Part shown: piece by piece, positions 49,443 to 59,823 of the stretch
Position numbering within the stretch: the first letter of the stretch is position 1
How the letters are laid out: the number at the start of each line of letters is the position of its first letter
Assembly (NCBI RefSeq): GCF_040371545.1
Contig: NZ_AP029048.1
Span: 1,550,001-1,614,000 of the forward strand
DNA length: 64,000 bases
DNA from: Synechococcus sp. M16CYN
GTDB lineage: Bacteria; Cyanobacteriota; Cyanobacteriia; PCC-6307; Cyanobiaceae
Direction: 5' to 3'
The notes under the pieces: model-generated
The model's database searches: none
What the model was told of the DNA's origin: nothing
What the model saw: the letters and a program-made list of their open reading frames with translations, nothing else
Program-made: the position numbers and the translations under genes

Positions 49443-50966
49443 ATGGTCGCCACGGTCACCAATCCGCTTCGGGTTGGACTTCGCCAGGAACGCGTTATCG
49501 CGCCACAGTGTTTGGTGATATTTGGCGCCAGTGGTGACTTGACCCACCGCAAACTGGTGCCGGCGTTATTTGAATTGTTCGAACAACGTCGGCTCCCTAG
49601 TGAGTTTGCTCTCTTGGGTTGCGCCCGCAGACCTTGGAGCGATGAGGAATTTCGCAAAAAGATGGCTGATGCTCTGGCAATACGAATTCAAGACGATCCC
49701 GAAGCCTGGAAACGGTTCGTGAACAAGCTGTTTTATGAACCAGTCGATTTACAAAAACCCGAAGATGTCGCCCGCCTGAGTGGCCGCCTCAAGGAGATTG
49801 ACCGATGGTGCGCTACCCGAAGCAACCGCACATTTTACTTATCTGTTTCACCTAAGTTCTATGCCAGTGGATGTCGCTCCCTATCAGACGCAGGTTTGCT
49901 AAGGGATCCTAAGCGTAGCCGCGTTGTTATTGAAAAACCATTTGGTCACGATTACAGGAGTGCTCAAGCACTGAACCAAGTAGTCCAAACCTGCGGCCAG
50001 GAAAATCAGATTTTTCGGATTGACCATTACCTCGGGAAGGAAACCGTCCAAAACATTATGGTACTGCGCTTTGCCAACAGCATCTTTGAGCCAATCTGGA
50101 ATCGTAATTACATTTCAAGTGTCCAAATTACTGCTTCAGAAACTGTAGGTGTTGAAGAGCGGGCCGGCTACTACGAGAGCTCTGGTGCCCTGCGCGATAT
50201 GGTGCAAAACCATCTGACACAGATGCTGGCAATCGTAGCAATGGAAATGCCAGGGCGCTTCGACCCAGAGGCTATCCGCAATGAGAAAGCCAAGGTGTTA
50301 CAGACGGCTCGCCTTGCCGATGAGGTGGAACCTTGGAATTGCTGTGTGCGCGGGCAATATGGGCCAGGAGGTAGCCGAGCCAACCCCCTGATGGGCTATC
50401 GCCAAGAACCGGGAGTGGAAGCTAATAGCACCACAGAGACCTACGTGGCAATGAAATTATTCATAGATAATTGGCGCTGGCAGAGCGTACCCTTCTATGT
50501 CCGAACCGGCAAACGTTTAGCCAAGCGTCTTAGTGAAATTGTCCTCACCTTCCGTGAAGTGCCGGTGCATCTGTTTGATGCCGCCACCGGTAGACCCACC
50601 GCAAACCAGCTCATTTTGCGCATCCAGCCGGATGAAGGGGCGGGGTTCCGATTCGAAGTTAAGTCTCCCGGTTCTGGGATGTGCAGTCGACCGATTGACA
50701 TGGAGTTCTCCTATGACCAATCTTTTGGAGAACCTTCAGATGAAGGATACGTACGCTTGCTCGCTGATGCCATGCTCGGCGATCCTACTTTATTTACCCG
50801 CGCTGATGAGGTAGAAGCAGCTTGGCGCTTATATACCCCCTTGCTTGAGCTGATTGAAGACAGCCCTTGGCGATTGCCTATACATCCCTACGAATCCCGT
50901 ACCTGGGGTCCTGCCGCTGCTGATGCTTTGCTAGCCCGCGATGGACTACTTTGGCGACGCCCCTGA
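49443..50966 (+). CDS. zwf: glucose-6-phosphate 1-dehydrogenase
   Basis: A 507-residue enzyme that opens the oxidative pentose phosphate pathway, the main NADPH source in the dark. Nucleotide motif VIFGASGDLTHRKLVPALFE (residues 22-41) and the active-site RIDHYLGKE with the preceding VIEKPFGHD are complete, as is FYVRTGKRL. Start ATG 49443. It overlaps the ORF of opcA upstream extension only; opcA starts 47 bases after its stop, and the pair is probably an operon, as in other cyanobacteria. Confidence 0.96.
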   Translation: MVATVTNPLRVGLRQERVIAPQCLVIFGASGDLTHRKLVPALFELFEQRRLPSEFALLGCARRPWSDEEFRKKMADALAIRIQDDPEAWKRFVNKLFYEPVDLQKPEDVARLSGRLKEIDRWCATRSNRTFYLSVSPKFYASGCRSLSDAGLLRDPKRSRVVIEKPFGHDYRSAQALNQVVQTCGQENQIFRIDHYLGKETVQNIMVLRFANSIFEPIWNRNYISSVQITASETVGVEERAGYYESSGALRDMVQNHLTQMLAIVAMEMPGRFDPEAIRNEKAKVLQTARLADEVEPWNCCVRGQYGPGGSRANPLMGYRQEPGVEANSTTETYVAMKLFIDNWRWQSVPFYVRTGKRLAKRLSEIVLTFREVPVHLFDAATGRPTANQLILRIQPDEGAGFRFEVKSPGSGMCSRPIDMEFSYDQSFGEPSDEGYVRLLADAMLGDPTLFTRADEVEAAWRLYTPLLELIEDSPWRLPIHPYESRTWGPAAADALLARDGLLWRRP

Positions 50967-51013
50967 TTCTGCCTTGTCTTTATTCGGATCACCGCTCACG
51001 CATCATTAGCACC

Positions 51014-52303
51014 ATGTCTCCCCAGCTTACTCTGCAAACCCCTCTGGAACTGATCCCTTCTGAAGTTCCTGCTTATCTCGAACAGCTGTGGTCATTAAAG
51101 AAACAGCAGGGCAGCACGAGCACTGGTGCCAATACGTTTTGCCTATTGATCTGGCAGCCAGCTTGGGCAGAACAACACATGGTGCGCAGCGGTCGTCTCA
51201 AGGGACCCATTACTGGCCAGCAAACGGGTCAGTTGATTGCTGCTGGACGCCAGACTGTTTCAGAAGCCGATTTACCTCTGAGCACCCCCCCTCTAGATCG
51301 TGCAGTTATAGAAGTCGTTGCCCAGCTTCAAGGCGATGCGACTGCAGAGGATCTGCGCGGACAGTACATTAATCCGGCGCTGAGTGCCTTAATGCCACGC
51401 CGACTAATCACTCTAGCGCCTACCATTGCACCGAAGCAGAGCCTCGAAACCCTTGTGGCGGCTTACTGCCCACTACCCGAAGAAGGTGGTGGCACGACGG
51501 CTTGCGGCGATGTCGTGGTGCTAAGGGGGGGATATGCCGCCCTTGATGACGGCATGGCAATTCTGGAGCCTCTCATGCTCACATCCATGCCTACTTGGGT
51601 GTGGTGGAACGGCTGCCTCGATGAAGCCCCTGAATTGATGGAGCGTCTCACAAGTGCCCCGCGCCGCCTCATTATCGACAGCGCAGTTGGCCAGCCACGC
51701 CAGTGTCTCGATGTCTTGCGTCAGCGTGTCGAAGCCGGCCAAGCGGTAAATGACCTTAATTGGCTACGTCTACGCAGTTGGAGAGAGACACTGGCTATGG
51801 TCTTCGACCCACCACATCGTCGCGACGCTCTCAGCCATATCACCCAACTGGAAATCGACGTTGAAGGGTATCACCTAGCGCAGGGTTTGCTATTGGCAGC
51901 GTGGATAGCTGATCGACTAGGGTGGGACCTACAAGGTTCTGACGCAACCGATAAGGGAACTAACGCACGTTTTTATCGTCCTGATGGCGCTGTAGTGACT
52001 GTCCAATTAATGACTGTCCCACTGGGACAGCCCAGTGTTCATGCTGGTCAAATCGTTGGCGTGCGGTTGATTTCTCAACCTGAAAAAGGCAAAGGTGTTT
52101 GTGTAATTCTCTGTGCTGAATCAGGGGGCTGCATGCGCTTGGAAAGTGGTGGTATGGCTAACTTGGAATTACATGAAGATATTGTTCCGGTGCAGCATGT
52201 TACTCCAGAAGTGGATGTAGCCCGACTACTTGGCGGAGGGCACGATAGCACCAATCCCCTTCTGGCAGCGGCAGCACCGCTGGCTGCCAGGCTGTTGGGC
52301 TGA
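51014..52303 (+). CDS. opcA: glucose-6-phosphate dehydrogenase assembly protein
   Basis: A 429-residue protein from ATG 51014 (MSPQLTLQTPLELIPSEVP); the open frame extends 21 codons further into zwf without conservation. OpcA activates and assembles the Zwf enzyme. Characteristic pieces are FCLLIWQPAWAEQHMVRSG, YCPLPEEGGGTTACGDVVVL, MPTWVWWNGCLDEAPELM and LNWLRLRSWRETLAMVFDPP. Its place directly behind zwf supports the call. Redox control through thioredoxin has been described for OpcA elsewhere; nothing here shows whether it applies. Confidence 0.93.
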   Translation: MSPQLTLQTPLELIPSEVPAYLEQLWSLKKQQGSTSTGANTFCLLIWQPAWAEQHMVRSGRLKGPITGQQTGQLIAAGRQTVSEADLPLSTPPLDRAVIEVVAQLQGDATAEDLRGQYINPALSALMPRRLITLAPTIAPKQSLETLVAAYCPLPEEGGGTTACGDVVVLRGGYAALDDGMAILEPLMLTSMPTWVWWNGCLDEAPELMERLTSAPRRLIIDSAVGQPRQCLDVLRQRVEAGQAVNDLNWLRLRSWRETLAMVFDPPHRRDALSHITQLEIDVEGYHLAQGLLLAAWIADRLGWDLQGSDATDKGTNARFYRPDGAVVTVQLMTVPLGQPSVHAGQIVGVRLISQPEKGKGVCVILCAESGGCMRLESGGMANLELHEDIVPVQHVTPEVDVARLLGGGHDSTNPLLAAAAPLAARLLG

Positions 52304-52324
52304 ACTTAGTTAGGGCTCACACCA

Positions 52325-53677
52325 ATGACCGTTGTCATAGCCGCACCGGCTAGCGGTAGCGGCAAAACCCTCATCAGCATGATGCTTTTGAGTTGGGCCA
52401 GAGCACAAGGCGAGTCAATCCAACCATTCAAGGTGGGGCCTGATTATCTTGACTCCCAGCTTCTGAGTGCGGCAGCTGGGCGTTCCTGCCGGAATCTCGA
52501 TGTCAATCTCTGCGGGAATCCCTGGGTTAACAGGGCCTTTTGTGGGTATGGAGGGGTCTGCACGATGGCCTTGGTAGAAGGGGTAATGGGATTGTTCGAT
52601 GGCATCGGTAGCACAGAAGAAAACAGCACGGCGGCCTTTGCTCGTCTGTTCAACTTGCCCGTAGTTTTTGTAGTAAATGCGAGAGGTCAAGCCGCCTCCT
52701 TGGGAGCCTTGATTAGTGGATTCCGAGATCACGACCCAGAAATCTCCTTGGCGGGCGTTGTAATCAACTGCGTAAATAATGATCGCCACCGTTTGCTCTT
52801 AGAAGACGTGCTCGACCGGCTTGGTGTTCAGTTACTGGGCTGCATACCTCGTACCGATGCGTTGCAACTACCCAGCCAACACCTGGGTCTTGTCCCAGTC
52901 CACCAATTGAAGCAACTAGAGCAACGACGCCAAGCTTGGGCTGACCTTGCCAAACGTCATCTTGATCTTAAGAGGCTTGAGCCCCTGCTTCAGGCGCCTA
53001 CAGCCGGTCCATCAGTGTTGTCGGATATACCCAAAAACACCGGACTATCTTTACCCGTGGCAGTAGCCACTGACGCTGCTTTTCATTTCCAATATCCCGA
53101 AACCACTGAATTACTAACACATTTGGGGATGCCGATTCTGGAGTGGAGCCCACTAGCAAATGAAGCTATCCCTAACAGAGCTAAAGGCCTCATACTTCCT
53201 GGAGGCTTCCCTGAGCAATATGCGGAGCAAATTAGCCATGCCACGCGAAGTCTGCGCTCATTGCGACAATTCTGCCAACACAAGCCAGTCTATGCAGAAT
53301 GTGGTGGCATGTTGTTGCTAAGCCGTCAGCTCAGAGATCTAAATGATATTGACCACACCATGGCCAATGTTCTGCCATTCAATGCACGCCAAGGTCGACT
53401 GCAGGTTGGCTACCGTCATCTAAGGGTTCGAAAAGATGGTTTGCTTGTGCGGAGGGGGGAGCACTTTACAGGCCATGAACTACATCACTGGGAAATGGTA
53501 GATCGCGACGATGCAACGGGTGACTCTGTGTTGTGGCAAATTAGGGGCTGGCTAATAGACCAACATTTGGAAGGATGGAGCCGACGAAAACTGCACGCAA
53601 GCTGGGTACACCTGCATTGGGCCAGCCGTTTGACGATGTGTTATCGGTGGCGTGACGCACTCGCAATTCAAAGTTGA
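52325..53677 (+). CDS. cobB: cobyrinic acid a,c-diamide synthase
   Basis: A 450-residue glutamine-dependent amidotransferase that amidates the a and c side chains of cobyrinic acid in cobalamin synthesis. N-terminal ATP site VIAAPASGSGKTLISMMLL and VEGVMGLFDG; the C-terminal GATase domain has ILPGGFPEQYAEQ, the nucleophile in VYAECGGMLLLS and a final histidine in WVHLHWAS. Many would name it CbiA in the anaerobic route, which cyanobacteria use. It starts 21 bases after opcA and may be co-transcribed. Confidence 0.93.
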   Translation: MTVVIAAPASGSGKTLISMMLLSWARAQGESIQPFKVGPDYLDSQLLSAAAGRSCRNLDVNLCGNPWVNRAFCGYGGVCTMALVEGVMGLFDGIGSTEENSTAAFARLFNLPVVFVVNARGQAASLGALISGFRDHDPEISLAGVVINCVNNDRHRLLLEDVLDRLGVQLLGCIPRTDALQLPSQHLGLVPVHQLKQLEQRRQAWADLAKRHLDLKRLEPLLQAPTAGPSVLSDIPKNTGLSLPVAVATDAAFHFQYPETTELLTHLGMPILEWSPLANEAIPNRAKGLILPGGFPEQYAEQISHATRSLRSLRQFCQHKPVYAECGGMLLLSRQLRDLNDIDHTMANVLPFNARQGRLQVGYRHLRVRKDGLLVRRGEHFTGHELHHWEMVDRDDATGDSVLWQIRGWLIDQHLEGWSRRKLHASWVHLHWASRLTMCYRWRDALAIQS

Positions 53678-53965
53678 GTCGCTGTAAGGCGGTTCGCGTG
53701 CTCAAAGAGCTATTCGTAGTAAATGTAAATCGACTGTGATCATATTTTTAGTGAACAAGATTGTAAAAATTTGATTGTGACCGCTACGCTGGGATGCTGA
53801 ATCCAAAAGAATAATCGGCAGTCCGAGAGGCAGCCGTATAAAAAATAAAAATGCAAGCAAAAGCCTCCGATCATACCAGCCCAACTGAGGAGCTGGGTGC
53901 GAATAAGGCTCCCTCAATGCCGGAACGAAATTTCGTCAGTTGCATCAACAGATTGACAAGTTGCG
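53678..53965. other. gap after cobB
   Basis: A 47-residue ATG frame at 53851-53994 (MQAKASDHTSPTEELGANK) exists but overlaps the start of the relic at 53966 in another frame. I see no terminator. Confidence 0.35.
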
Positions 53966-54296
53966 ATGCTCTTAACCCTGCCTCTCTTGCTTAGTAGTCT
54001 CTCCAAAAGTACTGGCCTGATAATCCTACCTCTCTTTGTCAAAGGTAGAACGGCGACTTTTTAAAAGCTCACCTCCCAAAAAAATTACCTACAACATCGT
54101 CTCGCACATCACCTTATTGATTACTTTTGACTGCGGCGACATTCTTTGCGAAGGGAGTAAGAAACACCTCCCCGAAATTGCTATCTCACTTTGGATGCAC
54201 AGTTAAAACAACTGCGAGTCAAGGGAAACAAACACATCACCAATGAGGAAATATTGTCACTGAACGCTACGTTCTTTTTGCGCCGGCGTACATAGC
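53966..54296 (+). pseudogene. possible decayed gene of unknown family
   Basis: One plus-strand frame reads as a protein with a signal-like start (MLLTLPLLLSSLSKSTG, ATG 53966), then FVKGRTATF, KNYLQHRLAHHLIDYF, LRRHSLRRE and CYLTLDAQLKQLRVKGNK, ITNEEILSLNATFFLRRR. It is cut by three in-frame stops (TAA, TGA, TAA) before the final TAG. All blocks lie in the same frame, which favours decay by point mutation. No family recognised. Confidence 0.4.
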
Positions 54297-55336
54297 AATT
54301 GCCACACTATCCAGTTGAAGACCGCCTGGACTGCCCATATAGAGCTGCGGCTGAAGGGTAAATACTGAGTTGCCAAATCGACCTTCGCCGAGAGCACGTT
54401 GGTCACCTGCACGGCTCCACTTAACCCCTGTCAAGCGGATGCTAACCGAGTCGCATAGTTCCGGCGCTACATTCTAATTTTCTTTAGTTGTCTTGCCATA
54501 GCTGAAGACCGGAATTAGCCCAGCAGTGCGGCCAATCATCAACCTCACTTGGCAACGTAGACACCTAATCGATGATACAAACATGGATTTCTCATTAGGC
54601 ATAAAGCATAAAATCTTTCCAGAGTTTGGTTGGTTTGGTACAGCAGAGAATGCGAGCAATACCGGGTTTGTTTTGTCATGAGGCTACATCGAGAGATTAG
54701 CGGGCTTAACCTAACCACTCCTTCTAGAATAGACATTGCACCTAACCTTAAAAACTGCAAATCGGCTTAAGTAATAAATAGGAATTGATAGGGAAGTACT
54801 TTCTCTCGAAGTTGACTAGCCAGCTGCCATAAGAAGTCCTTGGTGCCACATATTCTTTTGCAGTAAGGCTCATAACGAACATGGGGTTTTCTTCTTCACT
54901 AAACTGGAGGCAGTTGTATTCGGGTCCCCCATAAGCATCAAGTAAGTTTTAAATCAATATATACACGGTAGTGTTCGACCCTTAGCAGAGCACTGCCAAC
55001 CGTTGAGGCATCATCAATGAACACCAATCCAAACTTTTCCAACGCCATCGCCGTTTGTTCAGTGGGCTCATCGAGGTACGTTACCAGAACGTCTAAGCTA
55101 TGGTTGTAATAGTTGGTGAATGATGGAAGGATATGAGCTTGGGTGCGATACCTCGAGATCTGTATAGCCTAACGCGACACACTCATGGATTTATGAGCAG
55201 GAGTCACGACATTTCAACGTAAGTCACCAGCCTTTACTCGACCTAACAGGCGCAGCGACAATAAAGAGGTCATACCACCTCCGGCACAACTACTTGGCAC
55301 AAACAGTATTCTGTTAATAGGAGAGCGACCGACCAT
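54267..55336 (-). pseudogene. decayed gene of about 350 codons, family unknown
   Basis: From ATG 55336 (MVGRSPINRILFVPSSCAGG) the minus strand reads through in-frame TGA and TAG codons into AHILPSFTNYYNHSLDVLV, EPTEQTAMALEKFGLVFIDD and LLRVEHYRVYIDLKLT. After a frameshift it continues LDAYGGPEYNCLQFSEEE, MFVMSLTAKEYVAPRTSYG, LVNFERKYFPINSYLLLKP. The 3' part (54659-54267) resumes in one frame with a single TAG, giving LTGVKWSRAGDQRALGEG, FTLQPQLYMGSPGGLQLD and a TAG end. The blocks are clearly protein, but I cannot name the family. It lies just beyond the DUF212 gene. Confidence 0.65.
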
Positions 55337-55396
55337 GCAGTAGGAAAGGCACCCGCTGCCCAAGGTGCCGACCAAATGTGAGGTTCGTAGTTGCGG

Positions 55397-55909
55397 TCAG
55401 CCCAAACCAGCTCCGATCACAGCTACAAGATGCAATGGAGAACCAACAAGTACTAGTCCCGGTAGGGCAACGGCGGGTCCCATTAGGCTGCCCATTAGCA
55501 CCTGCAGCCGACTGTGACCAAGGCTCTCTTTCAAAGGTTTTTCAAATGGTTCTGCCCAACTCTCTGAGGGTAGGGCATTTACTCGTGCGGCCGTAAATCC
55601 AGCCGCGCGGCGGATCCCGCTGGCGTCATACATGACCACAAACGCCATTAGTGATGCTAAGGCGAAAAAGGGATGATCAAAGCCCAAAGTCCAGCCGATG
55701 CAAGCAGCCGTACCCGTTACAAGAGCCGAATGGCTGGATGGCATTCCCCCTGACTTCACCAATGCCGCAGGTTGCCAACGACGATGCACAACTAATTCGA
55801 CGATGAATTTCGCGAATTGCGCTGCTCCACAGGCCACCAATCCCCAAGTTAGGGAACTATTGTCGAGTAGCTCACGCAGAACCGCATGGGGATGTGAAGA
55901 GTCGATCAT
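55397..55909 (-). CDS. divergent PAP2 family (DUF212) membrane protein
   Basis: A 170-residue integral membrane protein with [21 protein letters not shown], the conserved phosphatase-like motif of the acid phosphatase/vanadium haloperoxidase-related DUF212 family, and [19 protein letters not shown]. Four or five helices are evident. Its ATG overlaps the crtE stop by four bases (ATGA), so it is coupled to isoprenoid synthesis genetically; a role in prenyl diphosphate dephosphorylation is a reasonable guess only. Confidence 0.85.
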   Translation of the reverse strand: MIDSSHPHAVLRELLDNSSLTWGLVACGAAQFAKFIVELVVHRRWQPAALVKSGGMPSSHSALVTGTAACIGWTLGFDHPFFALASLMAFVVMYDASGIRRAAGFTAARVNALPSESWAEPFEKPLKESLGHSRLQVLMGSLMGPAVALPGLVLVGSPLHLVAVIGAGLG

Positions 55910-56796
55910 CTGTCTCGACTGGCGATGAAGTCAGCCAAGGCTAAGAGAGGCCTTGCTCTAGTTGACCAGGGTTGTAGAGCTGTCTTAGCCTCCTGCACCA
56001 AATCAATTGCCCGTTTTCGAGACTCTTCTAGACCGAGGAGCTTAGGGTAAGTCGTCTTGTCCGAGATTAAATCTTTACCGGCTGTTTTGCCAAGGACGTC
56101 GCTACTGCCAGTGACGTCGAGTATGTCATCAATTATCTGAAACGCCAACCCAATACCTCGAGCATAAGTACGCAAGGCAGCGATCAGAGTGTCATCAGCA
56201 TCGCCTATCAGAGCTCCGGTAATCACGCAAGCACCGAGAAGCGCACCGGTTTTGTGGAGGTGGATGTACTCAAGCGTATCGAGATCCACTTGCTTACCTT
56301 CACTTTCCAGGTCCACCACCTGGCCCCCTACCAACCCTGGTGCCCCAGCTACAAGCGACAGCTCGCCAACCACCTTGAGCAAGCGCTCAGCCGGTACCCC
56401 CGGACTCCGTAAAGACACCATCTCAAAAGCTCTGGTGAGCAATGCATCCCCGGCTAGAATCGCCACCGCCTCACCATATACCTTGTGGTTAGTAGGACGT
56501 CCTCGACGAACATCGTCGTCGTCCATGGTCGGCAGATCATCGTGGATCAGTGACATGGTGTGGATCATCTCGAGAGCCACGGCCGTCGGTAAGGCTTGCT
56601 TTGCCTCGCCTCCAGCTAGCTCACAAGCCGCGAGACAAAGAATCGGGCGTAAGCGCTTCCCTCCCGCTAACAAAGAGTAACGCATCGCTTCTCGCAACGA
56701 TTCGGGATGTTCAGGTCCGAGAGATCCATCAAGGGCAGCCTCAACGGTTGCCTTAGTCTTGCCGAGATAGGTTTTGAAATCGAACTCGGCGGTCAT
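55906..56796 (-). CDS. crtE: geranylgeranyl diphosphate synthase
   Basis: A 296-residue all-helical prenyltransferase. The first aspartate-rich motif is [19 protein letters not shown], the second [13 protein letters not shown], with GGKRLRP binding the isopentenyl diphosphate. It elongates farnesyl or shorter diphosphates to C20 for carotenoids, chlorophyll phytol and plastoquinone. ATG 56796 is the standard start. It precedes DUF212 and follows folD after about 300 bases. Confidence 0.93.
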   Translation of the reverse strand: MTAEFDFKTYLGKTKATVEAALDGSLGPEHPESLREAMRYSLLAGGKRLRPILCLAACELAGGEAKQALPTAVALEMIHTMSLIHDDLPTMDDDDVRRGRPTNHKVYGEAVAILAGDALLTRAFEMVSLRSPGVPAERLLKVVGELSLVAGAPGLVGGQVVDLESEGKQVDLDTLEYIHLHKTGALLGACVITGALIGDADDTLIAALRTYARGIGLAFQIIDDILDVTGSSDVLGKTAGKDLISDKTTYPKLLGLEESRKRAIDLVQEAKTALQPWSTRARPLLALADFIASRDR

Positions 56797-57099
56797 GGAG
56801 GGACCTTTGCTAGCCGGATTCTCTCAGGTTGAAGATAAACCGTTAATAAAAACCAACCCACGAGATCGCAGGACTCGAGCATTGCAGTGTTTCTCCATTA
56901 TAGAAACCGGAGCGGCAGGAGCCGGTGAGATTCTGAACAAATCGTTGATAGGGTTATTGAAATCGGGCACCATACCCCCCAAAAGTTATCACGGTCAATC
57001 AACTCGAGCTGCTCGCTTGCCGTTGCACTGCTTGATCCTTTAAATCTACAATCTGCGAAACAGAAGTAGGAAAACAGCAGATGGAACTGTGTCAACTAT
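56797..57099. other. gap between folD and crtE
   Basis: 303 bases with no protein-like frame or hairpin; probably contains the crtE promoter. Confidence 0.45.
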
Positions 57100-57984
57100 T
57101 TAGATCATCAAGTCATCAAGGCCATGCTTGAAGCCGTGACGGCGACACCAAGCTGCAACTGTGTTCACTAAAAGCATGGCGACGGTCATAGGTCCCACAC
57201 CTCCGGGTACTGGTGACAGCACCGCAGCTATAGAATCCGCCTCGTTTGCTCGAACATCACCGCAAAAGCCTCCCTCAGGCTTGCGGTGAATGCCGACATC
57301 AACTACAGCCGCACCAGGCTTGATATGCTCCGCACCTACTATGCCAGGACACCCTGCGGCGACTACTAAAATGTCAGCCTCACGCGTATAAGCCGCCAGA
57401 TCGAGCGTGTGGGAATGCACCACAGTGGTGACTGTCGCGTTGGCGGCTTGAAGCATCAATGCCATAGGTTGGCCTACAAGAATACTGCGACCAACCACCA
57501 CAGCTCTTTTTCCTGCAGGATCAATGCTTTGACTTCGAAGCATGGCCATTACCCCGGCCGGCGTGCAACTGCGAGGCCCTTGTTCTCCTTTTAGTAGACG
57601 TCCCAAGTTGAGTGTATGCAAACCATCCGCATCCTTTTCTGGATCAATGGCCATTAACAGTGCGTCCTTATTTAAAGTAGGGGGAAGGGGTAGCTGCAAT
57701 AGGATACCGTCAACGCAGGGATTAGCATTAAGTCGTTGAATCGTTCTCAACACCTCAGTTGACGGGGTGTCGCCGGAAAGATAAGACCCGTAACTAGCCA
57801 CGCCGACACGAACACAAGCCTTCTCCTTATTAGCCACATACACTGCACTTGCCGGATCATCACCCACCCGTAGTACTGCCAACCCCGGAGGACGACCCAC
57901 CTGGTCTCTGAGGGATTCAATTTGGGTTTGGAGACGACTTTCAACGGTCTGCGCCAGTGCTTTACCGTCCAGACGCAGAGCCAT
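57100..57984 (-). CDS. folD: methylenetetrahydrofolate dehydrogenase/cyclohydrolase
   Basis: A 294-residue bifunctional enzyme that interconverts methylene-, methenyl- and formyl-tetrahydrofolate. ATG 57984 ([12 protein letters not shown]) is used; nine upstream codons are dropped. The catalytic lysine is in [12 protein letters not shown], followed by [10 protein letters not shown]; the NADP site is [12 protein letters not shown] and the end [15 protein letters not shown] is diagnostic. It supplies one-carbon units for purines, thymidylate and formyl-methionine. Confidence 0.95.
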   Translation of the reverse strand: MALRLDGKALAQTVESRLQTQIESLRDQVGRPPGLAVLRVGDDPASAVYVANKEKACVRVGVASYGSYLSGDTPSTEVLRTIQRLNANPCVDGILLQLPLPPTLNKDALLMAIDPEKDADGLHTLNLGRLLKGEQGPRSCTPAGVMAMLRSQSIDPAGKRAVVVGRSILVGQPMALMLQAANATVTTVVHSHTLDLAAYTREADILVVAAGCPGIVGAEHIKPGAAVVDVGIHRKPEGGFCGDVRANEADSIAAVLSPVPGGVGPMTVAMLLVNTVAAWCRRHGFKHGLDDLMI

Positions 57985-58813
57985 GCCTTTGGGAATCGCT
58001 CCTCCCAGCATGCCTCTTCAAGAGAGCTGGCGTGTTGGATCAACGTATCATGCTTGATCCAATTTCCACGCGCTAACAATATTCGAAGATATTTGCTGTG
58101 TCTTCAATCTCCGACTCGTCACTGATTGCAGTGGACACGTTTACAAATAGAGCTCGATTCGAGCGTCTGTTTTACTGCAGCGATGGTTGTCAACCTACCC
58201 TGATCCTGGCTCATTGAGTGCAATCTAGAGTCTGAGTCCTGCACGCCTGTTAGGTAGTAAGGTTATCTACTCGAAAAAACCTTGGTGGTTAGTATGCACG
58301 CTGTCAAATCCATCCTCTTCGCTAAGAGAGCTGGCAGCAACACACGACAATGCCCTTATGGTCTTAACAGGCACAAAACGCTGCCCGAGATACAGTAGGA
58401 CCATTGAACAGACAGTATGTCTCTATACATCACTATAGTTCGTTCGTCCTAGCAAAGTGTCTCTACCAAACGCTTGCGACAACCCCAAGCCGTAAGCGAT
58501 TAGACTCTAGTTTTTCTTGCAAACTGCAGACAAAAACCGACACAGTCTCAAGTTGTAACTTGTGCCCTACATAAAACCAGGAGAGGGGCGGTAGTTCAAA
58601 TTTGTCCAATTTTAACAACCAATGCATAAACCCAGAGTAGAGAAGCGGTCCTGTTTCTTGGCTTCGACGGCCGAGTAAATGCGATTTAAATTTTAGTCTT
58701 GGGGTCGCTCGCTAACAATGACAAGTGCATGCAAGCAAGTGTACTAGGTTGCGAAGTAGCGTGAGTTGGAGAAATCCCGGCAACTCTGACACATAGGCAC
58801 TTCCGAACATGAA
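57985..58813. other. non-coding gap upstream of folD
   Basis: No protein-like frame, tRNA or hairpin recognised. The GGTAGTTCAAATTTGTCC stretch near 58590 resembles a T loop but has no pairing partner. Confidence 0.45.
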
Positions 58814-59080
58814 TTACAACTTTGTTCTGGTGGCCTTTGATCGCTGTATAGGTAGCTGTGACAAAAGACAACCGACAGGGTAGTCAATGGTGCGCCAGTT
58901 CCCACTGTCAGTCCATACCTCGACGGCAATGCCACGCTGACCAAGCGGAAGGCACAAACCTTGTCCCGTGCACCAGTTACTGGCCTCGGTCAAAGCGAGC
59001 TCAAGGGTTTCATAGGGCGTATCTAACACTGGGTGGGGACGGCCATCTAAACCAACCAAGCGGTAGCGATAAACAACCAT
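58814..59080 (-). CDS. small conserved hypothetical protein, 88 residues
   Basis: ATG 59080 starts MVVYRYRLVGLDGRPHPVL, followed by TPYETLELALTEASNWCTG and a strand-rich VEVWTDSGNWRTIDYP. The single compact domain of about 70 residues looks familiar from marine Synechococcus, where it has no known function. The last 15 residues are basic and less convincing, and may be an extension caused by loss of an earlier stop. No close neighbour on this strand. Confidence 0.55.
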   Translation of the reverse strand: MVVYRYRLVGLDGRPHPVLDTPYETLELALTEASNWCTGQGLCLPLGQRGIAVEVWTDSGNWRTIDYPVGCLLSQLPIQRSKATRTKL

Positions 59081-59823
59081 TGCGGTAAAGTCCTGCAGAT
59101 GGCGCCATCATCTCATGATTTATTGGCGTCGCCTGAGACTCTTTGTCATCCGAGACACTGACACAAAGCTGAACGGACTCCTTGCCGTCAGGTAAGCGAC
59201 TTCTCTGCAAGCTTGCAATGCTCTTGTGCGGAAAGCTTTTGGGACTAGTTTTTATCATGCACTAAAATCGTATCTAAAATGCCATCAGATTTGAGTCTTA
59301 CTTCGGGTGATGAAGTTAGGTTTTCAGTCGGTTATTTTTAGTTCTGGTAACTAAGATTGCACTCTACTCATGAGATGTAGGTTATCAAATCTGGTGCAGT
59401 CTCCACTGGTTTTGCATTTCCGATAGTGGGGCTTACTAACACCTAAGCAGTAGTATACAGAGTAGTTCTGCAATTTGAAGAAAAGCTCTCCCTAGCATAA
59501 CTACCGCTGACACTGAAGAGGGAATTTTACTTCCTCTGTGCACTGATTGATAGGTCTTACTTGCTACCTCCTTTGCATTTTGAGCGATTATCGGACCATC
59601 CTTTAATATTGTTGTCTATGGTGTCTACCCAGTAAAAACGCCGACTTTATCGAAGCTAAAGCCGTCTCAGAGGCTAGAGCTAAAAGGCGGTCCAACTTCT
59701 GTTTCAGATATGCTATACAGCAATAAATCTATCTGTTGTATATAGAAAAATGGACTGAGATAAGTTAAGGCAATGGAAATTAAATGAGCCCCCCATAGTT
59801 TTAGATCGAACTAAGTGATCTGC
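59081..59823. other. gap with one doubtful frame
   Basis: A minus-strand frame from 59258 reads SIASLQRSRLPDGKESVQL then CVSVSDDKESQATPINHEM before running into the preceding gene in a different frame. It may be a relic or a real short gene. Nothing else is seen. Confidence 0.35.

Noticed and set aside
58575-58620. T-loop-like GTTCAAAT sequence as a possible tRNA
   Set aside because: No matching T-stem, anticodon arm or acceptor stem could be folded around it.
59010-59258. 82-residue minus-strand ORF
   Set aside because: Its C-terminal third is the shadow of the 88-residue gene at 58814-59080; the upstream part is too weak to call and is only mentioned in the gap entry.
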